This document shows positions 46,281 through 54,957 of a stretch of 64,000 nucleotides of DNA, one piece after another. This stretch comes from Propionibacterium australiense. Its GTDB lineage: Bacteria > Actinomycetota > Actinomycetes > Propionibacteriales > Propionibacteriaceae. Both the position numbers and the translations under genes were made by a program. The notes below the pieces were generated by a model. The model was given only the letters and a program-made list of their open reading frames with translations, made no database searches and was not told the DNA's origin. The stretch's first letter is position 1. Every line of letters begins with the position of its first letter. The stretch spans positions 62,001 to 126,000 of the forward strand of contig NZ_RCIV01000001.1 in the NCBI RefSeq assembly GCF_003666605.1, read 5' to 3'.

Positions 46281-46331
46281 GGACCATTTGTTCCGTTTGA
46301 AGACCATAGCACAAACCGAAACAAGTGGTCC
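46281..46331. promoter_or_regulatory. Paired TetR operators, divergon 2
   Basis: Two 14-bp imperfect palindromes, GGACCATTTGTTCC (46281-46294) and GAAACAAGTGGTCC (46318-46331), inverted relative to each other and 23 bp apart. They lie between the NmrA-like gene and TetR-2. Confidence 0.62.
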
Positions 46332-46351
46332 ACATCCGCTAGGCTGGGTGC

Positions 46352-46951
46352 ATGCCCACGACTCAGGCGTCCCCCACACGCAAGGACGCGGCACGCAACC
46401 GCGCACGGCTGCTGGAGGCCGCGCAGCAGTTGTTCACCGCAGGGGGACTCGACATCACCCTGAAGGACGTCGCCCGGCGCGCCGGCGTCGGCGTCGGCAC
46501 CGTCTACCGGCACTTCCCGACCAAGGACGAGCTCATCAGCGCGCTGTTCGCCGAGCAGCTGGATCGTGAGATCGAGCGGGCGCGCGCCGGGGCCGCGGAG
46601 CAGGACGCCTGGAACGGGCTCGTGCACTACCTCGAGGACACCCTGCGCATCCAGGCCTCGAACCGCGGCCTGCGCGCGCTCATGTGCCCGGCCGGCTCGA
46701 CCAATCCCACCGTGCGCGAGTGCAAGGCGGTGATCAACCCCTACGTCGAGCGCATGGTCGAGGCCGCGCACGAGCAGGGCACCCTCCGCGCCGACTGCAC
46801 CGCCCTCGACATCGCCTATCTGCAGATCGCGCTCGTGGGGATCATGGACGCGAACCCGGACTCCCCCGAGCTGTACCGGCGTCATCTCGCGTTCTTCCTC
46901 GACGGGGTGCGCACCGGCCCGACCCGGGAAGGCAGCGGCACCGAGGCCTGA
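46352..46951 (+). CDS. TetR-family repressor (divergon 2)
   Basis: A 199-residue regulator with the helix-turn-helix segment ITLKDVARRAGVGVGTVYRHFPTK. The C-terminal domain belongs to the common TetR type with an LRALMCPAG stretch. TAGGCT (46340-46345) ends 6 nt before the ATG, so it is leaderless. It presumably represses the divergent NmrA-like/SDR operon and itself. Confidence 0.86.
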   Translation: MPTTQASPTRKDAARNRARLLEAAQQLFTAGGLDITLKDVARRAGVGVGTVYRHFPTKDELISALFAEQLDREIERARAGAAEQDAWNGLVHYLEDTLRIQASNRGLRALMCPAGSTNPTVRECKAVINPYVERMVEAAHEQGTLRADCTALDIAYLQIALVGIMDANPDSPELYRRHLAFFLDGVRTGPTREGSGTEA

Positions 46952-47039
46952 GCCAAGCCGCCGCGGCGTCACAGCGGGAACGGGCCGACGCAGTGGAGGA
47001 CGGCGACGGACAGGATCGTCGCCCCGTGGGCGGCGGTCA

Positions 47040-47330
47040 CATGCCGGGCGCTGAGCGTGGCGAGGTGAGGAACATGCTCGCCACGACCAGGACGAGATGG
47101 GCCGTGTTCTCGACCAGAACCACGGCCTGTCCGACGAGTAGACCGATGGTGAGCACCACGAGGCAGGGTGAGCCCGACACAGGTTGACGAACGCACCGTG
47201 GGCGAAGTTGATCACCTCCTGAGCCCCGCACGAATCCTCTGATGACCTCGGGCAGGAATGCGATCATCGCGATGAGCACGCTCGAGAGCGCCGCCGGTGC
47301 GCCAAGCCCGCCGAACCCGTCATCCACTGC
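47040..47330 (-). pseudogene. 3' remnant of a ChaA-like calcium/proton antiporter gene
   Basis: One minus-strand frame encodes SSVLIAMIAFLPEVIRGF and later LLVGQAVVLVENTAHLVLVV, while an overlapping shifted frame encodes INFAHGAFVNL between them. Put together they follow the order of the last third of ChaA (FTGFLVALLILSPEG, then MNLFFGSVLA, then TNVLNGAAHLALFAA). At least two frameshifts and loss of the N-terminal two thirds make this a dead gene. The rest of 46,952-47,713 holds only short decayed frames. Confidence 0.5.
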
Positions 47331-47455
47331 TGCCGTGTCATGGGAAGAGCAGCCCGATCGGGGTTATCAGGACGAGCAGAAGCATGGCCCCCCACGATGA
47401 TCTCGGCCTGGTTCTCGCGCAGAACGGCGCTGATCACCGGTCTGGATTCACCCTT

Positions 47456-47712
47456 CACCGCCCTGTCGGCCGTTGATTCCCGAAAGTCCGGACTCCGCGC
47501 CGACGGCGACCACCTCCCCGGCACCGTCGGACAAGGGGATCCAGGTACCCAGGTCGCCGAGCGCGCTGAAAACCACACGGGGACTGGTCGCGGTAGTTGA
47601 CCGATGCGGCACGAACCCTGACGAGCACGTCGTGGCGGCCGAGGGCGGGCTCGGCCTCGATGCCCATCACGAGGCGAGTGGGGTCTCCGGGGTGGACTCA
47701 GACTGCCTTCAT
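47456..47712 (-). pseudogene. Decayed N-terminus of a zinc-type alcohol dehydrogenase / quinone reductase gene
   Basis: From ATG 47712 the frame reads MKAV, a TGA stop, then VHPGDPTRLVM...ALGRHDVLVRVRAASVNYRD. A shifted frame continues WIPLSDGAGEVVAVGAES, the conserved GroES-like segment of the family. The rest of the gene is absent. A nonsense codon at position 5 plus a frameshift show it is not functional. Its ATG lies next to the stop of the reductase gene at 47,714. Confidence 0.6.
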
Positions 47713-47713
47713 G

Positions 47714-48496
47714 TCAGTTCTCCTTGCGGCTGTTGCCGTTGGCGCTGCTGGCGGGGCCGCTGCAAATGACGCGGGCGACGGCGAGGCTCCACTCGGCATC
47801 GGGGTTCATTCCCGCCCCGAGCCAGTCGGCGAAGACGCTCACGACAAGGTCACGCCTCACCGGTGCGTGCTCGGCATCGGCGCGGTCGAGAGCGGCCAGA
47901 AGCTCGTCGGAGGTGAGGTCGGTGCAGTACGCGGGGTTGCCGGGCTGCTGGCGCCAGGAGTCGGCGAGGGCGCCGGCGTCGACGGCATCCAGGCCGGTGT
48001 CCTCCACGAGCACCATGACGCGTTGCTTGTCGAGGGCGCGATCCGCGGCGACCGGCAGAGCAATGCGGCCGGGGGTTCCCGCGGAGGTGCCCTTGGTGGC
48101 CAGTGAGGCGGAGCCGATCGCGTTCCAGGCCTTGGCGACCGGGCGGCCGAGCTGCTGCGACACCCACTGGCTCTCGATGGTGCCGTCGGGCAGGAAACCG
48201 GCGCCGTCGCGTTGCGGGTAGTAATTTGTGGTGTCGACGACGGTGACGTCCTCGGGCAGGACCGAGAGCGTCGGCGCAAGGATGGGGATAGCGCTCAGCG
48301 GCACGGACAGGATCACCACGTCGACGTCCTGCACCGCTTGCTGCGCGGTGACGGCACAGGCGCCGTGCGCGAGCATGTCGGCCGGGATCGTCTCGGGGCC
48401 ACGCGAGTTCGCGACCTTGACGTCGTGACCGGCAGCGCTGAGCTTGCGCACGAGGCTGGCACCGATGTTACCGGTGCCGATGATCCCGATTCTCAT
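47714..48496 (-). CDS. F420H2:NADP-type NAD(P)-binding oxidoreductase, gene 2
   Basis: A 260-residue Rossmann protein: MRIGIIGTGNIGASLVRKL, VANSRGPETI and VVDTTNYYPQRDG, the signatures of the COG2085 NADPH-dependent F420 reductase-like group. The C-terminal third adds a tail with DLTSDELLAALDRADAEHAP. Whether it uses F420 is unknown. It is second in the operon with the paralogue upstream and is repressed, probably, by TetR-3. Confidence 0.82.
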   Translation of the reverse strand: MRIGIIGTGNIGASLVRKLSAAGHDVKVANSRGPETIPADMLAHGACAVTAQQAVQDVDVVILSVPLSAIPILAPTLSVLPEDVTVVDTTNYYPQRDGAGFLPDGTIESQWVSQQLGRPVAKAWNAIGSASLATKGTSAGTPGRIALPVAADRALDKQRVMVLVEDTGLDAVDAGALADSWRQQPGNPAYCTDLTSDELLAALDRADAEHAPVRRDLVVSVFADWLGAGMNPDAEWSLAVARVICSGPASSANGNSRKEN

Positions 48497-48531
48497 GATG
48501 GTCTCCTCTTCGTCAGGATTCAGAGAGCTGG

Positions 48532-49245
48532 TCAGTAGACGCGGGCGGCGACATCGACGCGCTCGGCCCGTTCGAGGGCGTCGCGGAGTTGCGTCGCGGA
48601 GGTGGGCGAGACGGGCGCCGTGAAGATGTCGTCCCCCGGATTGAGGGGCGCTGCGAGGTAAATCGGGGTGTAGGCGGCGGTCTCCGGTTCGAAGCGCCAG
48701 GCGTCCGCAGCAGTGCCGGCATCGACCGGGTCGAAACCCAAGCGGTCCACGAGCTCCATCACCACCGCGCGGGCCTTTTCGTCGTCACCGGCCACCGGGA
48801 GGGCACTGCGGTCGGAGGCGCCGTGTTCGCGAGCAAGGAGTGGGATGTGCGGGGCGAGAATATTGCTGAAGGCCTTGATCAGCCGTGCTCGGGGCAGTTT
48901 TCGCTGGGCACGCTCGGCGTTGGTGACCTCACCGGTGTCCAGTTCCGCGATGCGCCCGTCACGGTAGGGGTAGTAGTTGCTCGTGTCGAGCACGATCCGT
49001 TCGTCGAACAGCCCTGTCGGAAAGCCGTCCATCGCGTTGGGCGGGACAGCCAGGACAATGACGTCACCTGCCTGCGCGGCCTGCGCGACGGTCCCCGCCG
49101 AGGCCGTGGGGCCGAGGTCGGCGACCAGACCGCCCAGAGTCTCCGGTCCTCGCGAGTTGGCGATGACGACGTCGATGCCCGCACCGGTGGCCAGGCGCGC
49201 GATGGCGCTGCCGATGGCCCCGGCTCCGATGATGCCGATCCCCAT
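48532..49245 (-). CDS. F420H2:NADP-type NAD(P)-binding oxidoreductase, gene 1
   Basis: A 237-residue paralogue of the next gene: GIGIIGAGAIGSAIARLA, IANSRGPETLGGL, LDTSNYYPYRDGRI and KAFSNILAPH. First gene of the divergent operon beside TetR-3, whose palindromic operators lie between them. The tandem of two related reductases mirrors the tandem aldo/keto reductases of divergon 1. Confidence 0.82.
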   Translation of the reverse strand: MGIGIIGAGAIGSAIARLATGAGIDVVIANSRGPETLGGLVADLGPTASAGTVAQAAQAGDVIVLAVPPNAMDGFPTGLFDERIVLDTSNYYPYRDGRIAELDTGEVTNAERAQRKLPRARLIKAFSNILAPHIPLLAREHGASDRSALPVAGDDEKARAVVMELVDRLGFDPVDAGTAADAWRFEPETAAYTPIYLAAPLNPGDDIFTAPVSPTSATQLRDALERAERVDVAARVY

Positions 49246-49293
49246 GGCTCCTCCCGCGCTACAACATCTGCTGCCTCTCGACTGCAGCTAAAA

Positions 49294-49335
49294 TGGAGGC
49301 TGTCTCCGGATCAAACGATACGGAGACAGCCTCCA
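49294..49335. promoter_or_regulatory. Paired TetR operators, divergon 3
   Basis: A perfect 15-bp inverted repeat, TGGAGGCTGTCTCCG (49294-49308) and its reverse complement (49321-49335), with a 12-bp centre. Each arm is itself dyad-like (GGAG-N5-CTCC), so it may be two operators. Confidence 0.7.
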
Positions 49336-49355
49336 CTTTTCAAGAAGGGTGCGGC

Positions 49356-49943
49356 ATGCCAGACAGATCGCGCACGGCAAGCCCCCGTCGGGACGCACTA
49401 CGCAACCGCGAACTCCTGGTCAACGCCGCGCGCCAGGCATTCGCGAGCGACGGGCTCGACGCGTCCATGGATGCCATTGCCAAGGCCGCCGGCGTCGGCG
49501 TGGGGACACTGTACCGTCACTTCCCGACGAAGGAGGACTTGGTCGCCGCCGTCATCAATCTCGACAAACCGCAACTCGAGGCGCAGCGTGACCGCATCCG
49601 CCGTGCCGACCTCGACCCGGTAGCTGCGCTGGAGCAGTGGCTCGACGTCCTCGTCCGTAAGATGACCGCCTACGACGGGCTCCCCGGACCTCTGAGGGCA
49701 GCCGTCGACGCCACCGGCACGCCTCTGGGCAGCACCTGCCACACCATCGTAGACGCCACCGAGACCTTCCTCGCCCCCGCACGGGACGCAGGACTGGCGA
49801 AACCGCAGCTTACGGGCCGAGCCCTGTTCCTGGCCGCCTTGGGAATCGCCTGGGCGAGCTCAGCCGCCGACGACACCGAGACCCGAGAGCAACTCACCGC
49901 GACCCTGCGCTCGGGTTGGGCGGCGGAGCCCCCACCCGCCTGA
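49356..49943 (+). CDS. TetR-family repressor (divergon 3)
   Basis: A 195-residue regulator with helix-turn-helix MDAIAKAAGVGVGTLYRHFPTK. AGAAGGG precedes ATG 49356, so it has a ribosome site, unlike the other two TetR genes. A longer frame through the operator is not credible. It is divergent from the paired reductases. Confidence 0.86.
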   Translation: MPDRSRTASPRRDALRNRELLVNAARQAFASDGLDASMDAIAKAAGVGVGTLYRHFPTKEDLVAAVINLDKPQLEAQRDRIRRADLDPVAALEQWLDVLVRKMTAYDGLPGPLRAAVDATGTPLGSTCHTIVDATETFLAPARDAGLAKPQLTGRALFLAALGIAWASSAADDTETREQLTATLRSGWAAEPPPA

Positions 49944-50119
49944 ACGGAACGTCCACCCAGGGCCCATCCCCGCTCTCCCGAGTGGGGCGGGGTCGACCAG
50001 GACTTCCCGGATCACGGCGCCCACGTGGAAGCCCGCGAGCGGACCTGCTCCGCCCCAGGCTCCGACGGGGACCACTTGAGGCCCTCGAACGGATCCTTGA
50101 ATCGCACCGGAGTCTCCGG

Positions 50120-50172
50120 ATAGCCCCGCCGTCAGGAAGGTCTACAGGTCGAGCGTGTCGAACCCGATGCCT
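50120..50172 (-). pseudogene. Short ychF remnant at left edge of the island
   Basis: Read on the minus strand, IGFDTLDL, a stop, then TFLTAG matches [15 protein letters not shown] of the intact YchF (coded at 61,220-61,270). It keeps the same orientation as ychF and carries a nonsense codon. It is followed at once by the segment shared with 59,021-59,095. The surrounding 49,944-50,428 gap holds no intact gene; one 69-codon frame at 50,155-50,364 is unrecognised. Confidence 0.55.
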
Positions 50173-50233
50173 CGCCGCTATGCCAGGCACGACCAACCCG
50201 GCGCACCGGCCAACAGTGAAGTGGCAATCACCC
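50164..50233. repeat. Shared junction segment, left copy
   Basis: About 70 bp similar to 59,021-59,095. A 25-bp core (50180-50204) is identical in both. Both copies follow directly after a ychF fragment. Confidence 0.65.
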
Positions 50234-50428
50234 ACCCCGCCGTGTATGACAAGTCGGTGATCTGTGACGTGGACCGGTTGTTCGTCGAACGGGTGTCGGA
50301 CTCCACGCGCCAGCGCATCACTGACGACGCGCAGAAAGCTGTGATGGCTCGGCACCTGGCATGATCCGTGCGACGCTGTCCGTGGCGCTGGTGGGGAACA
50401 CATGAGACACGCCCGCAGCGAAGGATCC

Positions 50429-51595
50429 CTAGCCCATGCCGTCGAGCCCGAGCACGTGCTCAAGGGCCACATGCAGGGGGATGCGTTCCTGCTCGACGCG
50501 GCGGTGTCCGTCATGGCTCGGATCGGTCAGCAACGTGTAGACGGCCCTCTCGCTCGCCCGGAGCCGCGGCACGGGCCGGGGATTCCCAGGGCGCAGCGCT
50601 GCCCCGTGCCTGTCGGTGTCGGTGCCGAAACGCTCGTAGGTGGTGTAGGCGGCCTCGTCCATGAGGACCGATTCGATGTCGCGTCCGAAGTCGGCGCGGT
50701 AGCCGTCGAGGATCTCATAACCGTCACGGTCGATGTCGCCCCAGTACACGACCAGAGGCGCCTGGTGCAGCCACTCGAACGACGCGGCCGCCTTGCCGCC
50801 GCGCCCCATGCCCTCGACACTGATCGCTCCCGGCATCGCCGGGAAGTAGATCGCCGTGTCCTTGTTCTCGGAGATGATGACGACACGAGGCCGGTAGGCA
50901 GGGGTGAACCGGTCGCCGACGGTCGCCGAGTCGTGGACGCGCCCTTCCCCGGCGATGTGGTCCGGGTCGAGGTAGGTGAAGTGGATGCGCGAGGGATGCC
51001 GGGGCGCCAGGTGAAGGTCGTGGATGCCGATGAGCGCGCACACGGTCGCCTCGTGGGCCTGCAGCCATTTCGCGTGCACGCCCGGTATCGGCACCTGTCG
51101 CGGCGTAACGCCGTGAGCCCGCAACGGATCGTCGGCGAACCAGTCGGCAACGGTGCGCAACAGGTCGAAGTCGAGATCGCTGTAGCCGTCGACGGCTCTG
51201 ACGGTACGCGCCAGATCGACGAGTTGCGGGTATCCGTCCTTCAGGGCGTTGAGGCGCCGTCGACCACGCTCCAGCCGCTCGGGCCAACCGTCTCCCACGA
51301 TGGCTGCGGCGTGGTCGATGCCGGCCACCTGCGCGTGGGTCGGAACCTGCTGGCGAGTCCCGCCGGTCGCCATCCGCGTGGCATACGTCAATTGGACGTC
51401 GTGCCGACGGGCCCATTGCTGCCAGTCGACGGTGAGGGCGTGGACGGCCGCGTAGTTGCCGCGCAGCTGCGCGGCGTCCGTCCGGCCCAGCGGGAAGTCG
51501 TGCGGGAACGCCGCCTCCTCGCCAGTCAAGTGGGTGTGCCAGCCCTTGGTCAGGCGGCGGCGGATGTCTGCGGTGACCTGGTCGGGCGTTTTCAT
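50429..51595 (-). CDS. jetD: Wadjet nuclease subunit JetD (DUF3322/DUF2220, Toprim)
   Basis: A 388-residue protein. The N-terminal part is DUF3322-like; the C-terminal part is a topoisomerase-VI-like Toprim domain with the metal ligands Glu in VVIISENKD (about residue 243) and the DxD of YWGDIDRDGYE (about 288). In characterised Wadjet systems JetD cleaves small circular DNA recognised by the JetABC complex. ATG 51595 overlaps the jetC stop (ATGA), which excludes longer frames. Last gene of the operon. Confidence 0.9.
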   Translation of the reverse strand: MKTPDQVTADIRRRLTKGWHTHLTGEEAAFPHDFPLGRTDAAQLRGNYAAVHALTVDWQQWARRHDVQLTYATRMATGGTRQQVPTHAQVAGIDHAAAIVGDGWPERLERGRRRLNALKDGYPQLVDLARTVRAVDGYSDLDFDLLRTVADWFADDPLRAHGVTPRQVPIPGVHAKWLQAHEATVCALIGIHDLHLAPRHPSRIHFTYLDPDHIAGEGRVHDSATVGDRFTPAYRPRVVIISENKDTAIYFPAMPGAISVEGMGRGGKAAASFEWLHQAPLVVYWGDIDRDGYEILDGYRADFGRDIESVLMDEAAYTTYERFGTDTDRHGAALRPGNPRPVPRLRASERAVYTLLTDPSHDGHRRVEQERIPLHVALEHVLGLDGMG

Positions 51596-54500
51596 GCGGG
51601 CGCTCCCTTCGCGTCGGGCAGGTCGGTCACCTTGGAGTAGCCCTTGTCGCTCTTGACCACGGTGAGCAGCAGGTCCATGTGGGGTTCGAGTGACGTGACC
51701 TTGTCGAAGGGGCCGGCGACGATGAGCTGGAAGCCCAAACGCTGCCAGGCGGTGACGGCGCGCCCGGCGAACTCGCTGTCGGCCTTGACGAAACCCTCGT
51801 CGAGGAAGACGGGCGCGAACCGGGGTCGGGAGCGTTCTTCGTCGCCGAGCTGGTAGCGCAGCGCGGATCCGACGATGAAGGCGACCAGTTCCTGGGTCTC
51901 GCCGCCGCTCTTGCCGCCGAGCGAGTCGTAGGTGGCGACCTCGTCGCCGTTCTCGTCGAGGCACACGGCGGTGATGAACACGTGCTGGCGCACGTCGAGG
52001 AAACGGTCGCGCTGCGAGGTCGATGACCTCGCGTGCCCCTCGGGGATCGAGATACGAGCCATGAACTCGGCCAGGCGTTTGAACCGGGTCTCGACCTGCT
52101 GGTCGCTGACCTCGGCGGCCAGGCCGGACGACAGGGTGCGCAGCTCCTTGCGGAACCGCTGGACCTCGTCGTTCTGGAGGCGGCGGTGGTGGATCTGCAG
52201 ATGTCCCTTCCCGCCGAATGGGAGGTCGGCGAGGATGTGGTTGATCGGTTCCAGCCGGTCCTCGATCTCCTCGATGGCGGTGTCGTAGGCGTCACCGAGC
52301 CGCAGCAGGTCGTCGCTGGACCAGGCAGCGAACTCTCGGCGCCAGCGTTCCCGGCGCTCGTGCAGGCCTTCGTTCTGGATGCGGTCGAGGATGTCGCGGT
52401 AGCCGTCGGCGGACTCGGCGGCGACGCCCAGGTTGTTGTCTGGCCAGTGCTGCTGGAACTGGGTGAACATCGACTCCATGGAGCCGACGGCGCTCCTGCG
52501 TCGACGCCCGGCATCAGACGCCTTGTCGGCGAGGGCCCGTCGCAGTCCTTTGATGTTGCTGGAGAAGCCCTTCAGGTCGGAGGCGTCCCAGCTGGTTGCG
52601 AACAGTTCGTCGAGGTAGTCCTGCTGGTCGGTGGTCAGCTCGGCGGTCTGGGATTGTTCGATGGCGTCGATGCCGTCCTGGATCTGGTCGGTGTCGTCCA
52701 CCAGGACGCCGTGCTCCTTGGTCAGGGCGTCGAGTCGGTCCTCACCTCTCGTGAGGTCCTTGTTGGCCTGTCGGAGCCGCCCGGAGAGCTCTTCCTCCTG
52801 CTGCTGGAGCTGATCGAGGATCGAGTTGGCCTGCCGCAGCCGGGTGATCTCGTCACGCAGCTCGTCGATGCGGCGGGTGATGCCGAGGTGGTCGATGCTG
52901 GCCCAGGTCTGGTCGGTGACGTAGCGGTGGGCGTGCTCCTGCGCGGCCAGCACTCGCAGGCGCTCGTCGAGCTGCTTGACCTGATCGTCAAGGACACGGA
53001 TCCGGGGGTCCAGCTCGGCCAGGCGCGCCTCGATGTCGGCGAGGCGGCGCTTGTTGGAGAAGCCGATGATGGAGCCGTCGCCGGACTCGCCGTGGGCTCC
53101 CTTGTTGCCGTCGCGGGTCTGGCCGGACGGGGTGACGCACGGTTCGGTGTCGGTGAAGGCGTCGGGGCCGGGGACGCACAGGTGGTCGAGGCTCCGGCTG
53201 GAGACGCGGTCCTGCACCCACGCGGAGAACCCGGACTCCTTGAACGCGAGCTTGCCCGAGACGTGGTCGGGATCGCCGTGCCAGGCCCGATACTCGGCCA
53301 GGTCGACGCCGACGAACCGGATGCGCGGGGAGATGCGGATCGGTTCGATGGTACGGGACAGGTGAGCAAGCCGTTTGCGGTCGACCAGGACGGTGCGGGC
53401 AACGCCGCCCAGCGTGGTCTCGATGGCCTTGCGCCAGTGCTCCTCGTCGGGGAGCACGTCGATCAGTTCCGCGACGAACGGCAGATCGTCCTCGGGGTCC
53501 AGGCCGGCCGCCTGGGCCATGTCGACGCGGGCCTGGTGCATCCTGCGGGGCACGCTGCTGGCACGGCCCTGGAGGGAGCTGCGCTCGGCCAGGAGTTCGC
53601 GTCTCTGGGTCGTGAGCGGCGCCAGATCGTCGCGGAACTGTTCCTGTTCGGCCCGCAGATCCGCCTGCCGCTCGTCGTATGCCGCGAGGAAGGCCGTCGC
53701 ATCGCGCTGAGCCTGGGCGAACTCATCGGCGGTCTCGGGCGTGACCAGGTTGATGTCGCTGGTCCGCTCGCTGAACTTGATGCTGGCGGCATAGGCGGTC
53801 TCCCGGTCGCGCTGCAGGGACTCGATCTCACGCCGGCGCGCGTCGATGGCGTCGCCGCCGTTGGCGCGCTTCTGCTCGGCGATGTCGCTCAATCTGCCTT
53901 CCAGCCTCGCGACATCGGACTTCAGCGTGGCCACGCTCGTCGACCAGCTGGCATACTCGTCACGGTTCCTTGCCACCGCGTCGTCCAGCAGCACTCGTTC
54001 GGTCCGAAGGCGCCACAGCCGGAAGGGGGTCGGGCCGTCCCGGTCAGCGCCGATCGCTGCCAGGAGCGCCGCTTCCTGCTCTGCCTGGAGCAGGTCGACC
54101 TGCAGCTCGGGCAGGCGCTGCAGCGCCTTGACCTTCTCCGCCTCGTCCTGCATCTTGTCGTAGGAGGCCTGCAGATCGGCGAAGTGTGCGATGGCCTCGT
54201 CGGCCACCTCATAGGTGATGGGCTTCTCCAGCACCATCTTCTTGTACAGGTCGTCGACGCGCTTGACCTCCAGGTTGCCCTGCACACGGGCGAGCAGGCG
54301 CAGGGCCTTGTGACCGCCATCGCTGCCGCCGATGCCCAGCCGGGTGGTGAACGTGTCCTGGAACTCGCGGAGGGTGGTGTAGGGCACGATGCCGACCGCA
54401 CGCAGGCTGCGCTTCTCGAAACGGGTGACGGCCAGCTGCTCCAATGTGGACAGCTCGCAGTAACCCTCGAATGTGGCGTAGGTGGTGGTGATGTCGGCGT

Positions 54501-54957
54501 TGACGGTGGCTCCGGCCTTGACGAAGTACAGTCGCATGATGGTGAACCGTCGCTGTGCGTCATTGACGAAGGTGCCGGCGATGCCGCCCCACACGTGTCC
54601 GCCGTCGCGGCCGCGCAGCACGTGGTCGCGCAGCTCGTCGGAGCCGTCGACCCGGGCGGTGTCGGTCTTGCCGCGCAGGTAGGTGAGCAGGTTGCGCTGG
54701 CCGGCGGAGCGTGCCCGTCCTCCGGCCTCATTGGAGGCTCCGTTGAACGGTACGTCGCTGGGCATCATCAAGGCGATGTAGGCGTCCAGTACGGTCGACT
54801 TGCCCGAGCCCGACCCGCCGGACATGAGGGTGGAGCCCGGCGCGAACCGCACCAGGTGGTGTCCGTGGAAGCCGCCCCAGTTGACCAGTTGCAGGGTCTC
54901 GATGCGCCACTGTGAGTGGTCGGTGGGCACGGGAACGGGCAGGGTGGCGTCGGTCAT
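51592..54957 (-). CDS. jetC: Wadjet SMC-like ATPase JetC
   Basis: A 1,121-residue MukB-like SMC ATPase. Walker A is GGSGSGKST (residues 47-55, K53); the signature KSGGETQELVAF is near 1,015 and Walker B, VFLDEGF, near 1,050. The centre is long coiled coil with a hinge-like region at about 550-680. It extrudes DNA loops and senses plasmid size in related systems. ATG overlaps the jetB stop by 4 nt. It is not the housekeeping smc: the arms and order of genes match JetABCD. Confidence 0.93.
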   Translation of the reverse strand: MTDATLPVPVPTDHSQWRIETLQLVNWGGFHGHHLVRFAPGSTLMSGGSGSGKSTVLDAYIALMMPSDVPFNGASNEAGGRARSAGQRNLLTYLRGKTDTARVDGSDELRDHVLRGRDGGHVWGGIAGTFVNDAQRRFTIMRLYFVKAGATVNADITTTYATFEGYCELSTLEQLAVTRFEKRSLRAVGIVPYTTLREFQDTFTTRLGIGGSDGGHKALRLLARVQGNLEVKRVDDLYKKMVLEKPITYEVADEAIAHFADLQASYDKMQDEAEKVKALQRLPELQVDLLQAEQEAALLAAIGADRDGPTPFRLWRLRTERVLLDDAVARNRDEYASWSTSVATLKSDVARLEGRLSDIAEQKRANGGDAIDARRREIESLQRDRETAYAASIKFSERTSDINLVTPETADEFAQAQRDATAFLAAYDERQADLRAEQEQFRDDLAPLTTQRRELLAERSSLQGRASSVPRRMHQARVDMAQAAGLDPEDDLPFVAELIDVLPDEEHWRKAIETTLGGVARTVLVDRKRLAHLSRTIEPIRISPRIRFVGVDLAEYRAWHGDPDHVSGKLAFKESGFSAWVQDRVSSRSLDHLCVPGPDAFTDTEPCVTPSGQTRDGNKGAHGESGDGSIIGFSNKRRLADIEARLAELDPRIRVLDDQVKQLDERLRVLAAQEHAHRYVTDQTWASIDHLGITRRIDELRDEITRLRQANSILDQLQQQEEELSGRLRQANKDLTRGEDRLDALTKEHGVLVDDTDQIQDGIDAIEQSQTAELTTDQQDYLDELFATSWDASDLKGFSSNIKGLRRALADKASDAGRRRRSAVGSMESMFTQFQQHWPDNNLGVAAESADGYRDILDRIQNEGLHERRERWRREFAAWSSDDLLRLGDAYDTAIEEIEDRLEPINHILADLPFGGKGHLQIHHRRLQNDEVQRFRKELRTLSSGLAAEVSDQQVETRFKRLAEFMARISIPEGHARSSTSQRDRFLDVRQHVFITAVCLDENGDEVATYDSLGGKSGGETQELVAFIVGSALRYQLGDEERSRPRFAPVFLDEGFVKADSEFAGRAVTAWQRLGFQLIVAGPFDKVTSLEPHMDLLLTVVKSDKGYSKVTDLPDAKGAPA

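Noticed and set aside
50155-50364. A 69-codon gene in the left junction of the island
   Set aside because: No family resemblance I can defend, no ribosome site, and its first third is the shared junction segment. Left as part of the remnant region.
52033-54915. A 960-codon plus-strand frame opposite jetC
   Set aside because: It is the mirror of a GC-rich coding strand with no family motifs; jetC carries complete Walker and signature motifs.
51592-54957. jetC as the housekeeping smc or mukB gene
   Set aside because: Gene order DUF3375-DUF4194-SMC-Toprim with overlaps is specific to Wadjet; chromosomal smc would neighbour ftsY or scp genes.
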